Assembly (NCBI GenBank): GCA_023131935.1 | Contig: JAGLYY010000213.1 | Span: 1 to 7,151 of the forward strand | DNA: 7,151 bases | DNA from: Spirochaetales bacterium | GTDB taxonomy: Bacteria; Spirochaetota; Spirochaetia; JAGLYY01 | Reading direction: 5' to 3' | Shown: positions 1 through 5,472 of the stretch, one piece after another | How positions within the stretch are numbered: the stretch's first letter is position 1 | Layout of the letters: each line of letters starts with the position of its first letter | Translations under genes and position numbers: made by a program | Notes under the pieces: model-generated | Databases searched by the model: none | Seen by the model: the letters and a program-made list of their open reading frames with translations, nothing else | Told to the model about the DNA's origin: nothing

Positions 1-2
1 CA

Positions 3-128
3 AAAAGGAAAATGAAGGTCGCGGAAGCATTTATCGAGGGAATGGTTTACCGTGTTGATGAAAAAGCACAGTTCATCCTGAGTGGAACTTCGATGGTGTT
101 AAAAAACCATGAGGAGATCATCGGTTAG
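3..128 (+). CDS. 3' end of an unrecognised gene, truncated by the window edge
   Basis: A reading frame is open from the left edge and closes with TAG at 126-128, giving 41 visible residues that end in ...KNHEEIIG. I do not recognise the family. No membrane segment or metal motif is visible, and the tail looks like a soluble mixed alpha/beta C-terminus. An ATG at 12-14 has AAAGGA just before it, but the spacing (about 3 nt) is too short for a normal ribosome binding site. A 38-residue stand-alone gene is therefore less likely than the end of a longer one. It lies on the same strand as thpR, 78 nt upstream, so the two could share a transcript. The stop codon overlaps the start of the first copy of a 17-nt direct repeat. 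Confidence 0.5.
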   Translation, partial: KRKMKVAEAFIEGMVYRVDEKAQFILSGTSMVLKNHEEIIG

Positions 129-143
129 TGAACGACCACCCGC
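127..143 (+). repeat. 17-nt direct repeat, copy 1 (AGTGAACGACCACCCGC)
   Basis: This sequence matches 745-761 at 16 of 17 positions; the only difference is C versus T at position 15. It begins inside the TAG stop of the upstream gene. The two copies are 618 nt apart and bracket thpR. No pairing partner (GCGGGTGG) occurs next to either copy, so this is not a hairpin or terminator in its present form. It may be a member of a dispersed intergenic repeat family or a scar of the insertion of the thpR cassette. Confidence 0.6.
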
Positions 144-191
144 AAAGCTAAAAGTGCTCGACTGCTATGCTACAGGGAAAGGGAAGAAGAG

Positions 192-196
192 GGAGG
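192..196 (+). promoter_or_regulatory. Ribosome binding site of thpR
   Basis: A purine-rich run around GGGAGGA contains GGAGG at 192-196, 10 nt before the ATG at 207. It supports that start over the later in-frame ATG codons. Confidence 0.6.
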
Positions 197-206
197 ATTT
201 ACAGAA

Positions 207-749
207 ATGCGTGTATTTGTGGCAGTAGAGCTGCCTCCGGATGTTCATAAAACCCTTGCCCGGATTCAAGATCGGTTGAGAGAACAGGGCTGCCGGGGAC
301 GATGGGTACCGGAGGATAACTTCCATATCACCATGAAATTCCTGGGGGAAGTCAGGGAAGAACAGATTCCGAAAATCCAACAATCTCTCGATACTGCCGC
401 TCTGGGTGTCCCTCCATTTTCATTGAAATTAGGTCCTTTGGGGTCATTTCGTAATGGACAGGTGTTATTCTGCAAGACAGATGGTGCGGTAGAAACCCTT
501 GAAAAACTTGCATACTCTGTTGAAAGGGAACTTGTACCAATGGGCTTCAAGCCTGAAAAACGGAAATTCAGGGCGCATATTACCATTGCCAGGGCAGTAA
601 CGGGGTTTTCTGATTATTGTGAAGCAGCAGACAGAAGTTCAATTGTAAAGTTTAAGGTAATGAGTTTTGTACTAATGGAGAGCCTTCAGGGGGGGCAGGG
701 GGTGCGGTATGTTCCCTTGTACCATGTGCCTCTGGTTCCGAATCAGTGA
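207..749 (+). CDS. thpR: RNA 2',3'-cyclic phosphodiesterase (2H phosphoesterase, ThpR/LigT family)
   Basis: The 180-residue protein has the length and layout of bacterial ThpR/LigT. These 2H-superfamily enzymes open 2',3'-cyclic phosphates at RNA ends and can join 2'-5' linkages in vitro. The N-terminus MRVFVAVELP is the usual first strand. The two catalytic HxT motifs are both present: HITMKFLGEV at His40/Thr42, and AHITIARA at His124/Thr126. They frame the two-lobed active-site cleft. No signal peptide or membrane segment is seen, so it should be cytosolic. The ATG at 207 is supported by GGAGG 10 nt upstream and by family alignment of the first strand. It follows the partial gene on the same strand by 78 nt and converges on the ArsR gene with 29 nt between stops. 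The family assignment is secure, but the physiological RNA substrate is not known for most members. Confidence 0.93.
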   Translation: MRVFVAVELPPDVHKTLARIQDRLREQGCRGRWVPEDNFHITMKFLGEVREEQIPKIQQSLDTAALGVPPFSLKLGPLGSFRNGQVLFCKTDGAVETLEKLAYSVERELVPMGFKPEKRKFRAHITIARAVTGFSDYCEAADRSSIVKFKVMSFVLMESLQGGQGVRYVPLYHVPLVPNQ

Positions 750-761
750 ACGACCACCTGC
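745..761 (+). repeat. 17-nt direct repeat, copy 2 (AGTGAACGACCACCTGC)
   Basis: This is the second copy of the repeat at 127-143, with 16 of 17 bases identical. It contains the TGA stop of thpR (747-749), so the last codon and the stop of thpR come from repeat sequence. It occupies part of the 29-nt gap between the convergent thpR and ArsR genes. I see no stem or T-run that would make this gap an intrinsic terminator. Confidence 0.6.
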
Positions 762-778
762 ATACAGACCCTCCGTAA

Positions 779-1819
779 TCATTTCGTAAGAAAAGATTTA
801 AGGTTGTCGAAGGTTTCATCCACGGTCTCTACCCGGGTGGAGTAGCGCTTTTCTTCATTTTCCCCCGGGGTTAGGCGGATGAGCCGGGCTATCCTGAGTA
901 TTTTCAGATGATGGGTGATAGTAGGGGGCCTCAAACGGAGTTTGCGGGCTATCTCTACCTGGGTAATGGGCTTACTTGAAAGGATCTTCAGGATTTTAAT
1001 TCTCGTTTCATCTCCTAAAGCCTGAAGAGCCAGGGAGAGAAAATCAGGGACCTGTTCACCAGGAATCAGGGAAGCATCTGCAGGCCTGGCCCCAAACAGC
1101 AGGATACCCGGAGATTCGGATCCTTTTCCATAAATGATGAGTGGGGTGCTCCAGAAGGAGGGAGCAATAACCAGATCTTCCTCTTCCGGGATGATAGGAT
1201 ACGCAACACCGCGAGAGAGTTCTTCAAGAAGTTCACTCCTGGGGCGGCTTTTCCCAAATATCTTTGCTCTGTCAAGTTGTTCCTCCAGTATCTTTCTAAT
1301 GCGGTTTTCCTCTTCCCGGAAAAACACCTCATGATAATCTTCGAGGGCTTTTTTTAAGGCCTGGCCAAACCTTTTCGGATCGGAGCAGAGGTCTAACCAG
1401 ACCTCAAGATCCGGTTTCGGGAAACTGATGCTGTGTTTTCTCATTAGGCTTCGGATCATGTTGCATTCTTTTTCTTTCCAGGTTCCCCTCTCCATAATGG
1501 AGCGGAAAACTATTGGGTCATCTTCGAAGAGTGGAGAGAAGATACCAATCGTTGGAAGAATCTCTTCTTCCGGAATTTTCTCAATGGCGCGAAGAGCGGT
1601 AAGGCTGTCCTTCGGTTCCGGGAGGCTGTAAATCCATTTTAAAGGCACCAGCATGGGAGATATGATACTCTGAAGAAAGAGACGTGAATCCTTTGGAAGC
1701 CTGGAACGAACACCCGCTGCCCAGGGCCCGCGTAAGCCAACAAGCTCGGGATTATGGAGGGTGTATAAGCTGACAAAGAAATCGTATGCGGATCCATTAT
1801 CCCAATGGATTGTACCCAT
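779..1819 (-). CDS. Long ArsR-family transcriptional regulator with C-terminal winged helix
   Basis: The protein has 346 residues, much longer than the roughly 100 of a classical ArsR. The DNA-binding part is C-terminal, about residues 261-346. It starts LALQALGDETRIKILKIL and continues with the helix-turn-helix TQVEIARKLRLRPPTITHHL, then a wing ending in a KRYS turn. The first 260 residues (opening MGTIHWDNGSAYDFF) are soluble with many charged helices and no known ligand motif. This resembles ArsR-type regulators with a long N-terminal domain (DUF5937-like). No CxC-type metal-binding pair is seen near the recognition helix, so metal sensing is unlikely and the effector is unknown. The ATG at 1819 has a strong AGGAGG 8 nt upstream. 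The gene is divergent from the amidohydrolase, which suggests it controls that gene and itself from the shared 146-bp region. Confidence 0.82.
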   Translation of the reverse strand: MGTIHWDNGSAYDFFVSLYTLHNPELVGLRGPWAAGVRSRLPKDSRLFLQSIISPMLVPLKWIYSLPEPKDSLTALRAIEKIPEEEILPTIGIFSPLFEDDPIVFRSIMERGTWKEKECNMIRSLMRKHSISFPKPDLEVWLDLCSDPKRFGQALKKALEDYHEVFFREEENRIRKILEEQLDRAKIFGKSRPRSELLEELSRGVAYPIIPEEEDLVIAPSFWSTPLIIYGKGSESPGILLFGARPADASLIPGEQVPDFLSLALQALGDETRIKILKILSSKPITQVEIARKLRLRPPTITHHLKILRIARLIRLTPGENEEKRYSTRVETVDETFDNLKSFLTK

Positions 1820-1824
1820 AGATG

Positions 1825-1833
1825 CCTCCTCCT
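1825..1833 (-). promoter_or_regulatory. Strong ribosome binding site of the ArsR-type gene
   Basis: On the minus strand this reads AGGAGGAGG. The distal AGGAGG (1828-1833) is 8 nt from the ATG at 1819, which fixes the start. Confidence 0.75.
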
Positions 1834-1862
1834 AAGGGGTCGCAATGTAAAAGTGCCTCTGT

Positions 1863-1868
1863 AGTATA
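1863..1868 (-). promoter_or_regulatory. Candidate -10 box for the ArsR-type gene
   Basis: The minus strand reads TATACT here, five of six matches to TATAAT, 43 nt upstream of the ArsR start. This would give a leader of about 37 nt. No good -35 hexamer lies 16-18 nt further upstream, so the promoter would be weak or activator-dependent. It is a tentative call from consensus matching only. Confidence 0.3.
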
Positions 1869-1869
1869 T

Positions 1870-1888
1870 CCGATGATCTCTTATCAGG
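1870..1888. promoter_or_regulatory. Candidate operator: imperfect inverted repeat in the divergent region
   Basis: The sequence contains TGAT-ctctt-ATCA (1874-1886), with outer CC and GG extending the symmetry imperfectly. It sits next to the candidate ArsR -10 box. Similar direct repeats GCCTCTgtAG (1855-1864) and GCCTCTaaAG (1904-1913) flank it. ArsR-type proteins bind imperfect dyads near their own promoters, so this is a reasonable but unproven site. Confidence 0.25.
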
Positions 1889-1930
1889 CTACTATCTAAT
1901 TAAGCCTCTAAAGACACGGGACGAAATTTC

Positions 1931-1960
1931 TTGACCAGAGACCTTCGGAAAAGGTATAAA
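1931..1960 (+). promoter_or_regulatory. Sigma70-like promoter of the amidohydrolase gene
   Basis: TTGACC (1931-1936) and TATAAA (1955-1960) are separated by 18 nt. Each matches the consensus at five of six positions. The -10 box ends only 5 nt before the ATG at 1966, so transcription would be expected to begin at or within a base or two of the start codon. A small dyad, ACCTT-cggaa-AAGGT (1941-1955), fills most of the spacer and could bind a regulator. Confidence 0.5.
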
Positions 1961-1965
1961 GAGAC

Positions 1966-3090
1966 ATGAAATCAATACATGCTAAAGAACTATTTACCGG
2001 AAAAGAGGTCCTTAAGGACCGGTACCTTCTCTTTGATGGCTGCCAATTGAAGGGAATCAGCGAAAAACCTGAAGGGGAGATGCTGGGGAGCTTCGAAGTG
2101 GTAACCCCGGCTTTCATCGATCCCCATTGCCATATCGGGCTTGTCCGAGCGGGGGAGCCTTCAGCGGAGGCTGAGGCCAACGATCAACTCGATTCTATTA
2201 TGCCCGGGGCAGATGTACTCGATTCGATTCAAATGGATGATTTTGGATTTGAAGAAGCTATTGAATATGGAGTGCTCTATTCCTGCGTACTGCCGGGGAG
2301 CGGAAATATTCTCGGAGGGAGGTCCGCCTTTATCAGGAACTACAGTTCCAACACAACCAGGGCCTTGATTCGCAGGAATGGAATAAAAGCTGCATTTGGT
2401 TACAATCCCATGTCGGTCCGGGAATGGAAGGGGAGCCGTCCCTTTACCCGGATGGGGGCGGTTGCTCTGCTACGGAAACGTTTTGACGAAGTAAGGATAA
2501 AAATCAGGAAGAAGGAGCACCTCACCGGGGAGGAGCAGACAATAAGTGATCTGCTTAACGGTAAAGAAATTCTACGGGTCCATGTCCACAAAATAGATGA
2601 TATCGCATCCCTCTTGCGTCTGGTGGATGAGTATAACTTGAAAATTACCGTTGAACATTCCGGGGATGTTCACAAACAGGATATATATGATGAGCTGTCA
2701 AAGCGAAACATACCGGTTATATATGGTCCCCTCGATTCCCTCGCTTATAAGGTTGAGTTAAAACACGATACCTGGCGAAACATCAGATATCTTATCGATT
2801 CGGGGGTCCGGTATGGACTGATGACTGATCATCCGGTAATCCCTCAGAAGAATCTCTACCTTACACTCCGTTGGTTTCTCCGGATGGGTCTCTCCAAGCA
2901 GGAAGCCCTTGAGCTTATTACACGGAAAAACGCCGAGGTAATTGGAGTGAATGATATTCTCGGCACCCTGGAAAAGGGGAAGTGGGCCTCTTTCATCTGT
3001 TGGAACGGCGATCCTTTCGACCTTGCGAGTTACCCCGTTGCGGTTTTCGGTGAGGGAGAGGAACTTTTAAAGAACCTGACGAAAGGGTAG
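1966..3090 (+). CDS. Metal-dependent amidohydrolase, imidazolonepropionase-like group
   Basis: The 374-residue protein belongs to the amidohydrolase superfamily (COG1228-like). It begins with the small beta-sandwich strand typical of the family and ends with the usual return segment (NAEVIGVND, GTLEKGKWASF, WNGDPFDL). Visible metal-site motifs are HxH at His54/His56 (IDPHCHIG), the HVHK segment at His206/His208, His231 in VEHSGD, and the catalytic Asp288 in MTDHP. The stretch LPGSGNILGG (109-118) and the following FGYNP/TRMG region (144-164) mark the subgroup whose relatives include imidazolonepropionase-like hydrolases. Lys141 might serve as a metal ligand, but this is uncertain. There is no signal peptide, so it should be cytosolic. 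The substrate cannot be read from sequence; cyclic amides and dipeptides are used by relatives. It is divergent from the ArsR gene and converges on the REC-GAF kinase with 13 nt between stops. The start has no good Shine-Dalgarno sequence. Confidence 0.85.
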   Translation: MKSIHAKELFTGKEVLKDRYLLFDGCQLKGISEKPEGEMLGSFEVVTPAFIDPHCHIGLVRAGEPSAEAEANDQLDSIMPGADVLDSIQMDDFGFEEAIEYGVLYSCVLPGSGNILGGRSAFIRNYSSNTTRALIRRNGIKAAFGYNPMSVREWKGSRPFTRMGAVALLRKRFDEVRIKIRKKEHLTGEEQTISDLLNGKEILRVHVHKIDDIASLLRLVDEYNLKITVEHSGDVHKQDIYDELSKRNIPVIYGPLDSLAYKVELKHDTWRNIRYLIDSGVRYGLMTDHPVIPQKNLYLTLRWFLRMGLSKQEALELITRKNAEVIGVNDILGTLEKGKWASFICWNGDPFDLASYPVAVFGEGEELLKNLTKG

Positions 3091-3103
3091 TTTCTGTAGG
3101 TCT

Positions 3104-4708
3104 CTATTGCGGAAAAACCACGCGGAACGAAGTACCCTGCTCAGGCTCTGATTGGACCGATAATTTACCTTGCAACTGATAAGTCAATACATCGATTAAC
3201 CGGAATCCAAGGCCGTTTTGTTTCAGAGACTCGTATTTATCCGGCAGACCCATACCGTTATCTTTTATGCAGAGTTGGAAAAGGTTTTTTTCTTCCTGGC
3301 GCAAGATCTGGAAAGTTATTCGGATTAGCCCTTCTTTCGAGTCAGCAGAAAAGGCATGTTCGTACGCGTTCGCAAGAATTTCATAGTTAAGCAGGGCGAA
3401 TGGTACTGCCAGATCGAGCACCATTGTGCTGCTATCACTTTCTATCTGGATTTTGACTGGGGCCTGTGCATCCCGGAATTTATTATGAAGGTACATGAAG
3501 AGACCATTCAATATCACCTTTACATCTATTGATAATAAGTTTTCTTTATGGTAAAGCTCCTCGTGGACGAGAGCCATGGATTGAACGCGTCCTTCGAGAT
3601 CTCTGAGCGCTCTGGAATCATCTACGGTGGCAGGAACAGATTGTTGCAGACTAATAAGGCTGAGAATAAGTTGAAAATTATTCTTAACCCTATGATGGAT
3701 CTCCTTGAGAAGAATTTCTTTCTCCGATAGGGATTTCTGGAGATATTCCGTGATTTGAACCGCGTGCAGCGCCTCACAGGTAAAAGAGATAAGTATATTC
3801 CCGATATCCAGGTCCTGGTCTGTAAAATAATCTTTGCTCCGGTTATGTAGAGAAATAATCCCAATGATGTTTCCCTTTTCGTTGAATAAGGGGAAAGAAA
3901 TGAGAGAAAAACCGGAGTATTCTTTCCATCTGCTGGAATCTATATCTGTCTCCTCCCGGATATCATGGATAAGAAGCGGTTTGCCGCTCTTCATGACTTT
4001 TCCGAATACCGATTTTCCTGAAAGAGATAAGGAGAGGAACTCCGGAGCATGCCCCGTGTCTATCGCATGGACCCTCTTGAGCAGGTTTTTCTCAAGCAAA
4101 TAGATACTGCCGCCATGAGCATCCATAAGCATACTGAATTCCTCCAGAAGCTGGTGGGCGTATTGCCAAATTTGAGTACATGCTGAAAGTCGTATTTCGG
4201 AATCGGAAAGCTGCCTGAGCCGTTTGTTAATATGGTTCAGTTGTTCGTTGGTTTCCCGCAGCTTCTCTGTTCGTTCTTCTACTAACTGTTCAAGATGTTC
4301 ACGGTATTCCAAATTCTCCCGTATCAGCCTTGCCTGCTCCAGGGCAGTCTGTATCGCATGTGACAAGACAGATAAATCCATGATTGGTTTGATAAGATAA
4401 TTCCAGGCGCCGAGACGGAGTGCCTCTACAACATCATGAAAAACATTTGCTCCGGAAACTATAATGATGGGCATATCGGGGAAATTCTGTTTTACATAGG
4501 AAAGGACCTCAATACCACTTACTTCAGGCATCCGTAAGTCGGTCAGGACAAGATCAGGATGCCTGGTTTTTATCAGTTCAATCCCCTCTCTGCCGTTTTC
4601 CGCTGCAAGAATGGAATAATCCAGGTCTTCCAGGTAACCGGTAATACTCTCCCTGATTGCCTTTTCATCTTCAATAACAAGAATTGTTTCCCGCGGCTTA
4701 GTGGACAT
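3104..4708 (-). CDS. Hybrid sensor kinase REC-GAF-HisKA_2-HATPase_c
   Basis: The soluble 534-residue protein has four parts. REC is about residues 6-120: acidic pair Glu13/Asp14, phospho-acceptor Asp57 in LTDLRMP, Ser85, Lys107. A coiled-coil linker follows at about 125-170, then GAF at about 175-320. HisKA_2 opens with KEIHHRVKNNFQ; the phosphorylated His is probably His339. HATPase_c has the N box around Asn447 (YEILANAYEHAF), DNGMG at Asp483 and GLGF near 500. All catalytic motifs look intact, so it should receive phosphate or a partner signal through REC, sense something through GAF and autophosphorylate. I chose the ATG at 4708 because GAGGA lies 8 nt upstream. An in-frame ATG at 4732 would add eight residues but has no such site. 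Either start overlaps the upstream receiver gene, implying translational coupling. No DNA-binding output domain is present. Confidence 0.88.
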   Translation of the reverse strand: MSTKPRETILVIEDEKAIRESITGYLEDLDYSILAAENGREGIELIKTRHPDLVLTDLRMPEVSGIEVLSYVKQNFPDMPIIIVSGANVFHDVVEALRLGAWNYLIKPIMDLSVLSHAIQTALEQARLIRENLEYREHLEQLVEERTEKLRETNEQLNHINKRLRQLSDSEIRLSACTQIWQYAHQLLEEFSMLMDAHGGSIYLLEKNLLKRVHAIDTGHAPEFLSLSLSGKSVFGKVMKSGKPLLIHDIREETDIDSSRWKEYSGFSLISFPLFNEKGNIIGIISLHNRSKDYFTDQDLDIGNILISFTCEALHAVQITEYLQKSLSEKEILLKEIHHRVKNNFQLILSLISLQQSVPATVDDSRALRDLEGRVQSMALVHEELYHKENLLSIDVKVILNGLFMYLHNKFRDAQAPVKIQIESDSSTMVLDLAVPFALLNYEILANAYEHAFSADSKEGLIRITFQILRQEEKNLFQLCIKDNGMGLPDKYESLKQNGLGFRLIDVLTYQLQGKLSVQSEPEQGTSFRVVFPQ

Positions 4709-5096
4709 TTCTATTATCCTCAGGTGTAGCATTCATCGCTATGATTTCATCCACCAGCAGCTGTAAATCTAAAATCGGTTTATGAAAAATTTTGCTGGAG
4801 GCATTGTTTATCGAAAAAAAGTCGGGAGGAATACCAATTTCCACGGAACCGGTGAAAATGATAAAATTTATATCCGGCCGCATCATTTGAGCCTGGCGGA
4901 TAAAGGTGAAGCCGTCAATCCCGGGGAGTCTCAAATCGACAATCACCGTATCTATTTTGGTTTCTTTTAAAATCTGCAACGCGCTCGCTGCGCTTTCCGC
5001 GGTTGTGATATGCAAATCGAAATCTGTCAGAAATGCTGAAAGGCTTTCTCTGACACATTTCTCATCATCAACAATTAATACCGCGATCTCTTTCAT
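4698..5096 (-). CDS. Single-domain response regulator (REC only)
   Basis: The 132-residue protein is a complete CheY-like receiver and nothing else. It has the acidic pair Asp10/Asp11 (LIVDDEK), phospho-acceptor Asp54 in IVDLRLPG, Thr82 in IFTGS, and Lys106 in FHKP. There is no output domain, so it must act by protein-protein contact or as a phosphate relay or sink. The ATG at 5096 has AAAGGG about 6 nt upstream, overlapping the TAA stop of the ATPase fragment (gap 10 nt), which suggests translational coupling. Its 3' end overlaps the start of the REC-GAF kinase by 11 nt. By position it is the likely phosphorylation target of the now-broken upstream kinase. It may also be served by the downstream HisKA_2 kinase; that partner choice is inference. 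Confidence 0.88.
   Translation of the reverse strand: MKEIAVLIVDDEKCVRESLSAFLTDFDLHITTAESAASALQILKETKIDTVIVDLRLPGIDGFTFIRQAQMMRPDINFIIFTGSVEIGIPPDFFSINNASSKIFHKPILDLQLLVDEIIAMNATPEDNRNVH
4718..4722 (-). promoter_or_regulatory. Ribosome binding site inside the upstream receiver gene
   Basis: The minus strand carries TGAGGAT, with an 8-9 nt spacer to the ATG at 4708. It lies within the last codons of the receiver gene and decides the start of the hybrid kinase in favour of 4708 over 4732. Confidence 0.5.
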
Positions 5097-5106
5097 TTTT
5101 TACCCT

Positions 5107-5472
5107 TTAACCATCACAGGGCAAACGGATAATAAATTTTGTTCCTTTGCCCGGCGCCGATTCAACAGCCATTGTTCCTTTATGGTTTTCAGTGACAATG
5201 AAGTATGACACCGATAAACCAAGCCCGGTCCCCGCGCCTACCCCTTTTGTAGTAAAAAACGGTTCAAAAATCCGTTTGCGTATTTCTCCAAGCATACCTG
5301 GACCGTTGTCGATAATGTCAATACGAACGATTCTCTCCTCACTGCTAACCCGCAATGTTAAAGTAGGTTTTTGTTTTTCCTTCGTGTCCGTTACAAGGAG
5401 AGGACCTTCTCCATCTACAATGTTTATAGCTTCAGCCCCATTTTTCAAGATATTAAGGAAAACTTGCTGCAT
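5107..5472 (-). CDS. Detached HATPase_c domain: C-terminal remnant of the split sensor kinase
   Basis: From the first Met the fragment has 121 residues, all of it a histidine-kinase ATP-binding domain. The N box is QQVFLNILKNGAEAI (Asn7, Asn11), the G1 box is IDNGPGM (Asp55), the F box is FEPFFTTK (69-76), and the G2 box is GTGLGL (81-86). No HisKA helix pair or phospho-accepting His precedes it. The ATG at 5472 has no ribosome binding site. The same frame stays open upstream and reads VPLVPCDPTKM, the normal lead-in to this domain in full-length kinases, so the Met is probably internal rather than a true start. The domain is in the -1 frame relative to the sensor ORF, which it overlaps by 28 nt. 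It is best read as the 3' part of a broken gene. A stand-alone ATPase acting in trans is possible but unsupported. Confidence 0.75.
   Translation of the reverse strand: MQQVFLNILKNGAEAINIVDGEGPLLVTDTKEKQKPTLTLRVSSEERIVRIDIIDNGPGMLGEIRKRIFEPFFTTKGVGAGTGLGLSVSYFIVTENHKGTMAVESAPGKGTKFIIRLPCDG

Noticed and set aside
166..171. Possible -10 box (TATGCT) for thpR
   Set aside because: Only four of six bases match, and no -35-like hexamer lies at the right distance.
266..586. 106-residue minus-strand ORF opposite thpR, and other long antisense frames opposite the kinase genes
   Set aside because: The compositions are low-quality mirrors of the real coding strand, with no domain motifs and no ribosome binding sites.
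127..761. Two-repeat CRISPR or an insertion sequence bounded by the 17-nt repeats
   Set aside because: The spacing is 618 nt and the interval is a normal housekeeping-type gene. There is no transposase and no terminal inverted repeats.
750..778. Intrinsic terminator between convergent thpR and the ArsR gene
   Set aside because: No GC-rich stem followed by a T-run on either strand can be found in the 29-nt gap. The 13-nt gap at 3091-3103 is equally bare.
4709..4732. Earlier ATG at 4732 for the REC-GAF kinase
   Set aside because: It has no ribosome binding site at a usable distance, and the added MLHLRIIE is just the receiver gene read in another frame. The ATG at 4708 has GAGGA 8 nt upstream.
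5445..5472. Programmed -1 frameshift joining the sensor ORF to the ATPase ORF
   Set aside because: The overlap has no X XXY YYZ slippery heptamer, and even a perfect shift would give a protein with half a PAS domain and no HisKA.
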